A DNA stretch of 54,926 nt from Gammaproteobacteria bacterium (GTDB lineage: Bacteria > Pseudomonadota > Gammaproteobacteria > SZUA-140). Made by a program: the position numbers and the translations under genes. A model generated the notes under the pieces. That model did not search any database, was not told the DNA's origin, and was given only the letters and a program-made list of their open reading frames with translations. Where the stretch lies: positions 1 through 54,926 of the forward strand of contig WGFB01000071.1 of NCBI GenBank assembly GCA_015492435.1, read 5' to 3'. Of this stretch, positions 1 to 7,519 are shown in pieces. Position 1 is the first letter of the stretch, and each line of letters opens with the position of its first letter.

Positions 1-251
1 ACGTCAGTGTCTTCAACCTTCAGCCTGCCAGTGGGATCATCACCGAAATCGAAGGCTCACCCTACCCCACTGACTGGTATCCTTATGACGTTGTCGTGGC
101 GCCTGACGACCATCATCTCTATGTCGCCAACAACGGCGCCGCCAACATCTCTGCGTATGAAATCGAAACATCATCCGGAAGACTGAGTCAGCTCGCTCAT
201 TCGCCATACGCGTCTGACCTGGGACCCTATGCGCTGGCAATATCGCGCTGA
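1..251 (+). CDS. 3' end of a beta-propeller (lactonase/YncE-like) protein, partial
   Basis: An open frame runs from base 3 to a TGA at 249-251 and enters from outside the window, so only about 82 C-terminal residues are visible. They show the blade signature of YncE or 6-phosphogluconolactonase-like seven-bladed propellers: a strand ending in DDHHLYVANNG, then a serine/glycine turn and ISAYEIETSSG, and a second repeat starting QLAHSPYASD. Such proteins are usually extracytoplasmic and act as binding or scaffold domains; a lactonase activity cannot be claimed from the name. The gene is convergent with the cytochrome cluster to its right. The repeat pattern is clear, but substrate and N-terminus are unknown. 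Confidence 0.7.
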   Translation, partial: VSVFNLQPASGIITEIEGSPYPTDWYPYDVVVAPDDHHLYVANNGAANISAYEIETSSGRLSQLAHSPYASDLGPYALAISR

Positions 252-340
252 TCCGCCGCGTCTATTTTCTGTTGGGAGGAATGCTTTATGGATTCAAGAT
301 CCAGGCAGGCCCCGCTATCCGTGTGAGATATGCGGATTGT

Positions 341-799
341 CTAACGATAGACCTCAAGCCGGGCCTTGGCATCCTTGAAGGTCGCCTCGTCCTGAAACTG
401 TCCAAGGTGAAAAATGGATTGCTGCTTCTTGCCAGTGCCATCCATGCCCGTGAGCGCAAACGTCTTCCCCCCGATCTCGGAAAAAAACTTGAGATCCTTG
501 ACAAGCACCACCTCGCTTCCATTGCGCAGGAACATGGTTATGCGGTCCTTGCCTATTTCAAGTGCCACGACTGCCGTGGGAAGCAACATCAGGCGCGTCT
601 TGAGGATGCGATTGGCGCCTATGAAAAGGAACAGGAAACCGAGAAAGACCAGGAGGTAGGACCAGTTCTGCTCGGGCCCGAACCAGAGCTGCACGCCTAT
701 GGAGAACAACGCTATGACCGTGGGCACATACAACAGCAAGTCCCACACCATGCCCTTCTTGTCCTGAATCAGTTCGTAGCGATGGATATTCCCGGTCAC
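341..799 (-). CDS. Small two-helix membrane protein, function unknown
   Basis: The product has 152 residues, with a GTG start at 797-799 lying 4 bases after the stop of the thioredoxin-like lipoprotein gene, so translation is probably coupled. Two hydrophobic segments (about residues 19-37 and 46-63) are followed by a soluble C-terminal half of about 85 residues rich in beta-strand-forming residues, with TMFLRNGSEVVLVKDLKFF in its middle. That two-helix plus beta-domain layout resembles bacterial PH-like membrane proteins, but I do not recognise the family. It is last in the leftward cluster with a cytochrome c and an oxidase subunit I-like protein, so a role in assembling or stabilising that complex is a reasonable guess only. 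Confidence 0.7.
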   Translation of the reverse strand: MTGNIHRYELIQDKKGMVWDLLLYVPTVIALFSIGVQLWFGPEQNWSYLLVFLGFLFLFIGANRILKTRLMLLPTAVVALEIGKDRITMFLRNGSEVVLVKDLKFFSEIGGKTFALTGMDGTGKKQQSIFHLGQFQDEATFKDAKARLEVYR

Positions 800-803
800 T
801 CGA

Positions 804-1310
804 TCATCCCAGATCCTGATTCAATACACGTTGCAGCACGGGCTCCAGTTCGTTGAACAGCAACCTTCCCGGACGCTTGAAGCGCACAATCCCCTCGGCA
901 TCGATAACGAATGTCCACGGATCGCCCTTGACACGGTATGCGATGAAGGCGCCGGGATTCTGGTACTGATCCATGTGCAGAAATATGACCTCGTCCTCAT
1001 ATTTCTGCAGCATAGCCTTCAGCATCTGCAACTGTTTGTCACATACCGTGCAGTGGCCTGGCGTCGCGAATTCCAGCAGAATGACCTTGCCTTCCTTGAG
1101 CGCCTCATCCAGAGAATACTGGTACATGCGCTCATCAGGATATCGATAAGTGGTGATGCGGCTGAAATCACCTCCGACATCAGGCAAGGTCAGCGTCCTT
1201 ATGCTGGGTGCTGGACTCCCCACCCTGAGCGTACCCTCTGGCGACTCCATGCAGGCAGCGAGCAGACCTGTCACCACCAGAATCAGAAGGACATACCTAA
1301 ACTTGCTCAT
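804..1310 (-). CDS. Thioredoxin-like lipoprotein (periplasmic, CxxC)
   Basis: The chosen start gives 168 residues. It lies behind a purine-rich stretch and produces a proper lipoprotein signal: hydrophobic run, then LLAAC with the lipid-bearing cysteine at residue 20. A longer frame upstream only reads back through the preceding gene. The mature part has a thioredoxin fold pattern: KVILLEFATPGHCTVC with the redox pair Cys87/Cys90, then a strand EVIFLHMDQY and a probable cis-proline region near DPWTFVIDAEG. It should be a membrane-tethered periplasmic thiol-disulfide protein, possibly for cytochrome maturation or copper delivery. The gene overlaps the upstream oxidase-like gene by 14 bases, which argues for one operon. 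Confidence 0.8.
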   Translation of the reverse strand: MSKFRYVLLILVVTGLLAACMESPEGTLRVGSPAPSIRTLTLPDVGGDFSRITTYRYPDERMYQYSLDEALKEGKVILLEFATPGHCTVCDKQLQMLKAMLQKYEDEVIFLHMDQYQNPGAFIAYRVKGDPWTFVIDAEGIVRFKRPGRLLFNELEPVLQRVLNQDLG

Positions 1311-1827
1311 AACTCTTTTCCCACCCTGCACATGTCTTGAACAGATTGTACGCCCAGATGATGTTGGCAAGCAGCACCAGGGTACCGAAGATCCCCATGA
1401 CACCAAGTATCGGCTTCACCAGCTTCTCAACCTCTTCCAGCGGCATGGTCTGGCCAGAGATGCCGCCAACGACGCCTGCAATGGTGAAAAAAACCACCAT
1501 GCCCACGAGACCGACATTGTGAATCCAGAAGTGAACTTTGACCAGCCGTAAGCTGTAGATCGGCCTGTGAATAAGGCGGGGAATGATATAGTAGATCGAT
1601 GCAAAAATCGCCATCTCCACCCATCCCAGGAGGTTGATGTGGGTATGGGCGCGCACAATCAGATCGCCATGAATTCTGTGATCGACAAAGTAGCGGAATT
1701 CCGGTATGCCGCCCATAAGGACGCCCCAGGTAAAACCAATGATGCTGTAGGTGATGCAGGCGTAGACGAACCACAGTGTGTACTTGCGGTATTCCAGCTC
1801 CTGCTCATGGACCCAAGGTTCATTCAT
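1297..1827 (-). CDS. Short heme-copper oxidase subunit I-like (CcoN/NorB-type) membrane protein
   Basis: The product has 176 residues and about five membrane helices. The segment VRAHTHINLLGWVEMAIFAS (His61, His63) followed by YYIIPRL, and then VHFWIHNVGLVGM (His99, His103), are typical of helices near the low-spin heme side of cbb3 oxidase CcoN and nitric oxide reductase NorB. Full subunits have 12 or more helices and about 450 residues; this one has neither the CuB histidine cluster nor room for it. It is therefore either a heme-binding electron-transfer subunit derived from such oxidases or a shortened relic. It sits between a membrane cytochrome c (8-base overlap) and a thioredoxin-like lipoprotein (14-base overlap), and the tight packing suggests that it is functional. 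Confidence 0.72.
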   Translation of the reverse strand: MNEPWVHEQELEYRKYTLWFVYACITYSIIGFTWGVLMGGIPEFRYFVDHRIHGDLIVRAHTHINLLGWVEMAIFASIYYIIPRLIHRPIYSLRLVKVHFWIHNVGLVGMVVFFTIAGVVGGISGQTMPLEEVEKLVKPILGVMGIFGTLVLLANIIWAYNLFKTCAGWEKSYEQV

Positions 1828-2416
1828 CTACACTCTCCTGCCCGGGCTGCTCCTGCTGTTTTTCCCTGATATCCTTGTATTTCTCTTTCCATTCCTGGGG
1901 AACGAACGTGCCCACCATGGTGTCGATGAACTCAGAACGCCCTGGGGGCGGGGTTTTAGCCACGGAAGACCCAGGGTCTGCCTTCAGTTCCGAAATAAAT
2001 ATGGCGATCAGCCGCAAATCCTCCGCCGGCATCTGTGATACATAGGCTGCCTCCTTGGGAGGGAAGCCATGATCGATCGTCGGGCCATGATAGTATTTCT
2101 CTGGCTCGCGCAGGAACTGCTCGATCCGCTCCGCCGTATACTTTGACCCCAGGCCATCCAAAGACAATCCCATACTGGTACCGGCACGCAAAGCGCGGTG
2201 ACAGGCGTTGCAATTGGCCTTGCGGTAAAGTTCTGACCCTTTCAAGCCTTCTTCGGAAAAATCAAAAAAAGTCGTCTGGGTATACATGGGCTCGTCAGAC
2301 CTGAGCCGGATCGTTTCCAGGACGACATAGCCGATCATCGCAAGCGCGAAAAACACACCAAAGATGATAAAAAGAATTTTCTCGCCGGATTTGAGGGGTT
2401 GCTTCTTACTGCTCAT
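1820..2416 (-). CDS. Membrane-anchored monoheme cytochrome c (NorC/CcoO-like)
   Basis: The product has 198 residues. A single N-terminal membrane anchor (about residues 14-34) is followed by a periplasmic cytochrome c domain with the heme motif CNACH at residues 69-73 and a likely axial methionine at 129 in AYVSQMPAEDL. Upstream of the heme site, GLKGSELYRKANC resembles the subunit II cytochromes of cbb3 oxidases and NorC. It is the first gene of a leftward cluster with a short subunit I-like protein, a thioredoxin-like lipoprotein and a membrane protein. It probably passes electrons between the periplasmic cytochrome pool and the small membrane partner. The exact reaction is unknown. Confidence 0.85.
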   Translation of the reverse strand: MSSKKQPLKSGEKILFIIFGVFFALAMIGYVVLETIRLRSDEPMYTQTTFFDFSEEGLKGSELYRKANCNACHRALRAGTSMGLSLDGLGSKYTAERIEQFLREPEKYYHGPTIDHGFPPKEAAYVSQMPAEDLRLIAIFISELKADPGSSVAKTPPPGRSEFIDTMVGTFVPQEWKEKYKDIREKQQEQPGQESVDE

Positions 2417-2556
2417 TTTATGAGATGCCTGGAGTGGATTTAACCCAAGTCTTTTCAGAGCCTGCCTTCATGCCTGATGAAAGACCGGTCCACATCCATT
2501 CGCTGAGGGATGTGAGGACGGGGAACTGCTCTTCGAGGCTGGTGCGCCAAAGATAA

Positions 2557-2582
2557 ATGAGGGCGGTTTTCACCGCCCTCAT
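2557..2582 (-). terminator. Rho-independent terminator after cytochrome c4
   Basis: Read on the minus strand, an 11-base perfect stem (ATGAGGGCGGT pairing with ACCGCCCTCAT) closes a four-base GAAA loop and is followed by TTATCTTT. It lies 68 bases past the cytochrome c4 stop codon and 141 bases before the next leftward gene. It separates the c4 unit from the following cytochrome cluster, which therefore probably has its own promoter between about 2420 and 2550. Confidence 0.85.
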
Positions 2583-2649
2583 CTAAAGTTGGCGAGCCTG
2601 CATTTACATGACTTCAACTTGGCTCAGACTTCACTACCTTCCAGTGGCG

Positions 2650-3438
2650 TTACTTCATGTAGGGCCTGAAGAAGTTGCCATTCGTCAGCGGGCTTGCGTT
2701 GGTCAGATAAGCCGCCGCATTATGAATGTCCTCATCCGACATCTTCTTGGCCACCGCCTGCATCTGACCCATGGGATCATTTGCGCGGCTTCCATCACGC
2801 CACTTCTTGAGCTGGTTGACCAGATAGACATAACGCTGCTTGCCGATCATGGGATAAACGGGAGGCGCGCCGCGTCCGGCATAGCCGTGGCAGGACTTAC
2901 ACGCTGGCACACCCTTGCCCGGGCTGCCGAGATCCTTGGGCGCATCATAGCCATCGTTCCTGATGGGGCTGCCATATTCCACCAGGGCTCTGCCTTTGTA
3001 GGGTATACCAACTTCCACGCCCGCTTCCTTCAGCGCATTCAGATCGGAGCCCAGATCGGTGGGGCGCAGGGATGCCAGATAGGTCGCCACATCGATCCTG
3101 TCCTGCCTGGACAGACCCTTGGCATTGGCGTTCATGACAAACATGGTCGTGTCTTCACGCTTGTCCGACGCATAGTCCTCAAGCTGCTTGAAGAGGAAAG
3201 TAAAGAACTGTCCGGCGATCATCGGAGTGCCAAGCTCGTCGTTGCCCGTGCCCGTTTCGCCGTGGCAGCTGGTGCACGCGGGCACATCGCCCTTGCCGTT
3301 CCTGAAAATGTTTTCGCCGTTGGCCTTATTGCCGTTGCCCCGGGAATACATGCCTTCCGCAGCCATTACGCTGCTTGTGGTAAACGCAATCCCAACGATC
3401 ATGGCGATTGCTATCACAACTGATTTTGCTTGTTGCAT
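2650..3438 (-). CDS. Diheme cytochrome c4, periplasmic
   Basis: The product has 262 residues. The signal peptide covers about residues 1-26, ending SSVMAAE. Two cytochrome c domains follow, with heme motifs CTSCH at 55-59 and CKSCH at 180-184. Each heme domain has a downstream methionine suited to axial ligation, in TMFVMNANAKG and NDPMGQMQAVAKKM. This is the classic two-domain c4 layout and length. Cytochrome c4 carries electrons from the bc1 complex to terminal oxidases such as cbb3. The start has a GGAGGAGG ribosome site upstream. The gene follows a 31-residue membrane peptide gene at 3615-3710 and ends in a strong terminator. Confidence 0.92.
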   Translation of the reverse strand: MQQAKSVVIAIAMIVGIAFTTSSVMAAEGMYSRGNGNKANGENIFRNGKGDVPACTSCHGETGTGNDELGTPMIAGQFFTFLFKQLEDYASDKREDTTMFVMNANAKGLSRQDRIDVATYLASLRPTDLGSDLNALKEAGVEVGIPYKGRALVEYGSPIRNDGYDAPKDLGSPGKGVPACKSCHGYAGRGAPPVYPMIGKQRYVYLVNQLKKWRDGSRANDPMGQMQAVAKKMSDEDIHNAAAYLTNASPLTNGNFFRPYMK

Positions 3439-3614
3439 CTGCAGACCCCTCCTCCCGCTTATACTCGCTATTGTTATTCATCTTCGGCCATTACCGGCGT
3501 CCAGGACTGCGTTACACGATAGACCTGTTCACAGGCATGCGTGTCCCAGCTCTTTCGCGGCAGTGGCGTTTGATTCTTGAAAGATTGAAAAGCTAGATTT
3601 CACCCGCAAGGCGC

Positions 3615-3710
3615 TTACGAGTTAATCTTCAGCAGTACTGCTGCCAGAATGAATGCTGCAATGAACCACAGCGCATACAAAGTTACCACACCTGCTGTAT
3701 CTAAAAGCAC
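3615..3710 (-). CDS. 31-residue single-helix membrane peptide upstream of cytochrome c4
   Basis: The frame opens with GTG at 3708-3710, six bases after a perfect GGAGG, and ends TAA at 3615-3617. The peptide begins MLLDTAGVV (GTG read as Met) and then forms one hydrophobic helix of about 20 residues around TLYALWFIAAFILAAVLL, ending KINS. The short charged tail and strong ribosome site resemble the accessory peptides of terminal oxidases and cytochrome complexes (CydX, CcoQ and similar), though I see no sequence match to any of these. It is 176 bases upstream of cytochrome c4 on the same strand and 88 bases downstream of a plausible promoter. I infer a small membrane subunit; no homologue was identified. 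Confidence 0.62.
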   Translation of the reverse strand: MLLDTAGVVTLYALWFIAAFILAAVLLKINS

Positions 3711-3793
3711 GGTACACCTCCATCTTTGTTAGTTTATTTATTATTCGCCCGACCGGATCCCGGCCCAAGCGAGACTTTATATTCCTAACCAGT

Positions 3794-3814
3794 GCACAGT
3801 ATACGTGACTGTGC
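3794..3814. promoter_or_regulatory. Operator-like palindrome overlapping a promoter
   Basis: A perfect inverted repeat GCACAGT-N7-ACTGTGC lies over the -10 element of the minus-strand promoter at 3798-3826. Seven-base arms whose centres are 14 bases apart and the position over the -10 suit a dimeric helix-turn-helix repressor. No regulator gene is adjacent, so the binding protein is unknown. Confidence 0.5.
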
Positions 3815-3826
3815 CGAGTATAACAA
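3798..3826 (-). promoter_or_regulatory. Sigma-70-type promoter for the small peptide and cytochrome c4
   Basis: Minus-strand elements are TTGTTA (3821-3826), a 17-base spacer and TATACT (3798-3803). Transcription would begin near 3790 and reach the 31-residue peptide gene after about 80 bases. The assignment rests on consensus and spacing only. Confidence 0.5.
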
Positions 3827-4050
3827 TTCCCTGCCACCAATCAAATGACTGTCTGGTGCCGGCGACTGCTCCCCCCGGTAATTCCGCAGGTTGAATATGT
3901 TATTAAACATGACTCAAGTGTGTAATGCAAGCACATGCGCCATAAAGAATCCATGCCCCGCGCCAGCCGCCGCACATGCTCGGCTTTCATTCTGAAAATC
4001 ATAGGGTTAGTCTCACCTCGACAACCTTCCAGTCTTCGAGTCCGGCCATC

Positions 4051-4079
4051 ATGACAGCCTGGGGAAGCTTCGCTATAAT
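4051..4079 (+). promoter_or_regulatory. Distal sigma-70-type promoter for the membrane protein gene at 4226
   Basis: ATGACA at 4051-4056, a 17-base spacer and TATAAT at 4074-4079. This is one base off the consensus -35 with ideal spacing and a perfect -10. It lies about 150 bases upstream of the chosen start codon at 4226. Confidence 0.55.
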
Positions 4080-4111
4080 CCGATAACACGGATTCATGGC
4101 ATTCCAACCGG

Positions 4112-4139
4112 TTGCAACCACATCTGGCCATTCTATAAT
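4112..4139 (+). promoter_or_regulatory. Proximal sigma-70-type promoter for the membrane protein gene at 4226
   Basis: TTGCAA at 4112-4117, a 16-base spacer and TATAAT at 4134-4139, giving a start near 4146 and a leader of about 80 bases. Together with the element at 4051-4079 it makes a tandem promoter pair. It also shows that the longer reading frame beginning at 4148 would start right at the transcript's 5' end, which supports the internal ATG at 4226. Confidence 0.55.
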
Positions 4140-4225
4140 ACGGCGGCTTGCTCAAGCTCGATCGGCACCTGCCCAGCGGGCGTCCGGGATGCGCCCCTCA
4201 TCATCATGGATTCAAAAATTATAAA

Positions 4226-5725
4226 ATGAAAGATTTGAAATCAATCGTACAGATCATCACGGATCGTTACTGGGGCTTCCTGGTCTTGCTGGCATGGGGG
4301 GCCGGCCTGTTGGGCTTTGGCCTGATACGCTTCGAACCCTATGGCCTGGACGAAGGGGCGGCGAGGGGGCTGATCCTCAACTGGTCCATCGCCGACGGAG
4401 TGCTGAACCCCATCGTGACCCTGGGGATCCCGGATTTCCGTTCCTTTTTCTTTATTCCACTGGGACTTTACTGGTCGGGCAGCATCACCGCCGCCAAGGT
4501 CTACACCATGCTGATGGCCTTCCTGGCCGTCACCCTGCTGTACCGCTGGTCGGCGAAACATGCCGACCAGGAGTCCGCCATCGTCGGATGCGCCCTGCTG
4601 CTCATCCTGCCCTTGTTCATCAACCAGATCGATATGATCGGCATCGGCGTCTACCTGTTGCTGACGTTTGGCGTGGCCGCCGCCATCGATAACCGCTACA
4701 GAAAAATCAGGCGCCCGCTGGGCGGCTGGTTCTTCATTCAACTGTTCTGGGTGTGCATTGCCATCACCATGCACCCCATGGGGCTGGCGTATCCACTGGC
4801 GCTGGCGTGGCGCTGGCACAAAGACCCCATAGACGAGCGCCAGAGACAACATCTGTACATCGGCCTGGTTCTGGTGGTGGGCACCACTCTCATCATGCGC
4901 GGCGGCTGGCAGACCGTGGAATGGCTGGTCAATCCCCTGTTGTCCCTGTCCCAGGCCTTTCAGGCCATCACGGGCGTCACCGGCTCACCCAGCTGGTTCA
5001 CGGCCACCCTGATATCCTTGGCACTGCTGTTCGTTCTGTTCTATGACTTGCGTTTCCTGCTGTCAGACCTGCTGGGTTCGATTCTGCTGTTCGCCATCCT
5101 CATCGGCCTGGCCGCCGGTGACAGCAGTTGGGCCCTGATCGCCATCACCCTGGTGCTCCTGCGCGGCGCCCATCATCTGCTGCGGTTCAACCAGTCCCTC
5201 GGGCAGGGCGGACTGATGCGCACGCGGGGCATTGTCATTGCCGCGATTTTCATTCTTTCCACGGCTTCCATGGTCATGGACAAGAATCGCATGAGGGCCA
5301 TCACGGAAGTGCAGATCAGCCAGCAGGACGTGCTGATACGCTCCCTGGCGCAGGCGGCCGAGGATCCGGACATTCCCTTCCAGATCGCCAGCCAGTGGCC
5401 GGGACGCACCATGATCGCCAGCAAGCGCCATACCTTCCCCCTGCCGCCGGCGGAAGGCAAGAGCAGCGGGGAATTCCTGGAGTCCATCAGCGGCATCACC
5501 CATCTCATTTTCGATCCCTACGACCCGCATAACGAGGCTCTGGCGCGCCAGATTGCCGTGCTGGCCGGCTATACCAAGACCGCCGAACTCAACAGCGATG
5601 GCGTCATTGTGGAAGTCATTCCTCAGCAGGCCGGGGAATCCGGAAAACAGACCGCGGAATCAGACGTCACGGCAGCGGATGACAAACCCTCGCCACCTCC
5701 CGCCGAAAAGCAACCCTCCTCATAG
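4226..5725 (+). CDS. Polytopic inner-membrane protein, glycosyltransferase (PMT/ArnT)-like
   Basis: The product has 499 residues. After a short cytoplasmic N-terminus (MKDLKSIVQIITDRYWG) come about ten membrane helices up to residue 365. The first loop has RFEPYGLDEGAARGLILNW, which fits the acidic periplasmic loop of GT-C fold sugar transferases acting on lipid-linked donors. After the last helix a soluble domain of about 130 residues ends in a disordered proline/alanine/glutamate tail. It is flanked by cytochrome c4 on one side and mutM on the other, so context does not help. GT-C family membership is inferred from topology and the acidic loop; acceptor and donor are unknown. Confidence 0.6.
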   Translation: MKDLKSIVQIITDRYWGFLVLLAWGAGLLGFGLIRFEPYGLDEGAARGLILNWSIADGVLNPIVTLGIPDFRSFFFIPLGLYWSGSITAAKVYTMLMAFLAVTLLYRWSAKHADQESAIVGCALLLILPLFINQIDMIGIGVYLLLTFGVAAAIDNRYRKIRRPLGGWFFIQLFWVCIAITMHPMGLAYPLALAWRWHKDPIDERQRQHLYIGLVLVVGTTLIMRGGWQTVEWLVNPLLSLSQAFQAITGVTGSPSWFTATLISLALLFVLFYDLRFLLSDLLGSILLFAILIGLAAGDSSWALIAITLVLLRGAHHLLRFNQSLGQGGLMRTRGIVIAAIFILSTASMVMDKNRMRAITEVQISQQDVLIRSLAQAAEDPDIPFQIASQWPGRTMIASKRHTFPLPPAEGKSSGEFLESISGITHLIFDPYDPHNEALARQIAVLAGYTKTAELNSDGVIVEVIPQQAGESGKQTAESDVTAADDKPSPPPAEKQPSS

Positions 5726-5731
5726 GCGGGG

Positions 5732-6547
5732 TCAGCTCTGGCAGCGCGGGCAATACCAGGTCGAGCGCTGACCCTGGCTGATGCGGCGCAGGGTAGTGCC
5801 ACACTTCTGGCAGGGTTTGCCTTCGCGCCCGTAGACCATCAGTTCCTGGGCGAAATAACCCGGCCGCCCCTCGCTGTCGCTGAAATCCCGCAAGGTAGTG
5901 CCGCCCTGATCGATGGCCTGCCTCAAAATGCCTTTCACGCATGCGGCAAGACGCTCATAGCGCTGCTGTGAGATACGCCCCGCCGCGCGCCGCGGATCGA
6001 TGCCTGCCGCGAACAGAGCCTCATTGGCGTAGATGTTTCCGGCGCCAACGACGACACGGGCATCCATGATGAACGCCTTGACCGCCACCCGCCGGCCGCG
6101 GGAACGCGCATAGAGATACCCGCCATCGAAGGCGTCTCCCAGCGGCTCAGGCCCCAGATGCCGCAGCAAGGGATGGCGCAAGGGATCGCCCCGCGTCCAC
6201 AGCACCAGCCCGAAGCGCCGGGGATCCGTGAAGCGCAGGCAGCGCCCGCCGCTCAGCACGAAATCCACGTGGTCATGTTTTCCTGGCTGAACGCGGGCAT
6301 CGATCACCCGCAATACGCCCGACATCCCCAGGTGCGCCAGTACCGTCCCTGTCCCGGCGCGCAGCAGCAGGTACTTGCCGCGCCGCTCCACCGCGGTGAA
6401 AACCTGGCCCGGCAGCTCCCGTTGCAACCGTCCCGGCACCGGCCGCCGGAGATGGGGATTGCGCACCACCACCTGTTTCACGGTCCGGCCGGTCACATGG
6501 CGCGCGATACCCCGGCGGGTGGTTTCGACTTCGGGTAATTCAGGCAC
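5732..6547 (-). CDS. mutM: Formamidopyrimidine-DNA glycosylase
   Basis: The 271-residue product matches the usual Fpg length. It begins [14 protein letters not shown], giving the catalytic Pro2 and Glu3 once the initiator methionine is removed. RRGKYLLL carries the conserved lysine of the DNA-binding face, and the C-terminus has the zinc finger CQKCG...CPRCQS. It excises 8-oxoguanine and formamidopyrimidines and nicks the abasic site by beta/delta elimination. mutY, which removes the adenine mispaired with 8-oxoguanine, is at 45979-47052, so two arms of the GO repair system are in this window. It is convergent with the membrane protein gene, with a 6-base gap. Confidence 0.97.
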   Translation of the reverse strand: MPELPEVETTRRGIARHVTGRTVKQVVVRNPHLRRPVPGRLQRELPGQVFTAVERRGKYLLLRAGTGTVLAHLGMSGVLRVIDARVQPGKHDHVDFVLSGGRCLRFTDPRRFGLVLWTRGDPLRHPLLRHLGPEPLGDAFDGGYLYARSRGRRVAVKAFIMDARVVVGAGNIYANEALFAAGIDPRRAAGRISQQRYERLAACVKGILRQAIDQGGTTLRDFSDSEGRPGYFAQELMVYGREGKPCQKCGTTLRRISQGQRSTWYCPRCQS

Positions 6548-6586
6548 GGGCGACCCTGCGGCTGGCGCTGCAAACGGCCTGCCTCA

Positions 6587-7453
6587 TCATGGGGTCTGCG
6601 TGTCCGCCATGGCGGGGACAACGTCATCCGGAAGAAGGCGCCGGGTCTGTTCGGCCGGGAAATGAAAGCGCATGGCAATATCGCGGCGCGCCACGACCAG
6701 CTCCGGACTGCGTTGTAACAGGAGCAGTCTCAGTTCGCCCGGTTCCCGGGAGAGGCGCAGTACGATCTCCCCTTGACCGGATCCGCCTTCAAAGGGCGTC
6801 ACCTGGCTCGCCTCGGCATGCAGCCACGCTTGCACAAGGTCATCCATCGCCGCAGGCGCAAGCTTCACCCCTTCTGTCGTGGCCTGCCAGCGCCCCTGCT
6901 CGTTGACGAGTGCGAGACCCGGCAGTTCAATGGCCGTCAGCGCGTTGCCCGGCGGCAACAGGGTCAGGGAGACATAGGCCGCGGGAGATGCCTGCAGTTG
7001 ATAGAACAGGGTATCGTTGATCAAATAGACATGGTCCCCCATGCGCACGTAGCGCTGCCGCTTGAGCGGCTCGTTGCCACCGAAATCGATTTTCACCTCA
7101 TCGAAGAATACCGTTGCCAGGGGTTCATCCAGCCCGTATTTTCCCAGATCCAGGCCCGCCACATCGTACCGGCCACGCCACTGCGCCCCGGCAATGCCCA
7201 GTACCGAGTCGATGCGAAACGCGCGGGCCGGCACGCGCACGGGCGATTGCATCCACCAGACGTCTTCCTTCCTGAACACCAGATCGGCCTTGCCGGGGCG
7301 CCTGATCGTAATCCGCGTCACCTGATCCGGCGACATACCCGTCAACCCGGTAATATCTTCCCGCCCGTCGAGACCGGGCGCCTCATAGGCGAGCCAGGCC
7401 AGACCGGCAAGCAATATGAGCAAACCCACGTTGAGCCACAGGCGTCTGTTCAT
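6587..7453 (-). CDS. DUF4340 domain protein of the Gld-type ABC operon
   Basis: The product has 288 residues, an N-terminal membrane anchor (about residues 6-24) and a periplasmic part. The signature stretch KYGLDEPLATVFF, followed by a strand-rich segment with MGDHVYLINDTLFYQL, is characteristic of DUF4340 proteins, which nearly always lie downstream of GldG-like proteins and an ABC permease. It is fourth in the leftward operon of ATPase, permease, GldG-like protein and this protein. The gap from the GldG-like gene is 66 bases. The molecular role is unknown; the family is assumed to form part of the transporter's periplasmic assembly. Confidence 0.8.
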   Translation of the reverse strand: MNRRLWLNVGLLILLAGLAWLAYEAPGLDGREDITGLTGMSPDQVTRITIRRPGKADLVFRKEDVWWMQSPVRVPARAFRIDSVLGIAGAQWRGRYDVAGLDLGKYGLDEPLATVFFDEVKIDFGGNEPLKRQRYVRMGDHVYLINDTLFYQLQASPAAYVSLTLLPPGNALTAIELPGLALVNEQGRWQATTEGVKLAPAAMDDLVQAWLHAEASQVTPFEGGSGQGEIVLRLSREPGELRLLLLQRSPELVVARRDIAMRFHFPAEQTRRLLPDDVVPAMADTQTP

Positions 7454-7519
7454 GACAAAAAACCATTCTCCAACTTTACCGGCCAGAAGCCGGAGTGAGA
7501 GGCTTAAAAAACAACAAGG

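Larger units (their letters stand above)
3827..4225. other. Intergenic region between divergent transcription units
   Basis: Apart from the leftward promoter just to its left and the two rightward promoters listed separately, I see no convincing gene here. A minus-strand frame of 104 codons covers 3841-4155, but it has no ribosome site, runs through both rightward promoters and shows no recognisable domain, so I leave it out. Confidence 0.5.

Noticed and set aside
272..323. A short plus-strand start with an ideal GGAGG after the first gene
   Set aside because: The frame from the best ATG ends after about 12 codons, so it is too short to call. It could be a remnant, but nothing supports it.
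3841..4155. A 104-codon minus-strand frame between cytochrome c4 and the membrane protein gene
   Set aside because: There is no ribosome site, it lies across two plus-strand promoters, and no domain or hydrophobic pattern is visible.
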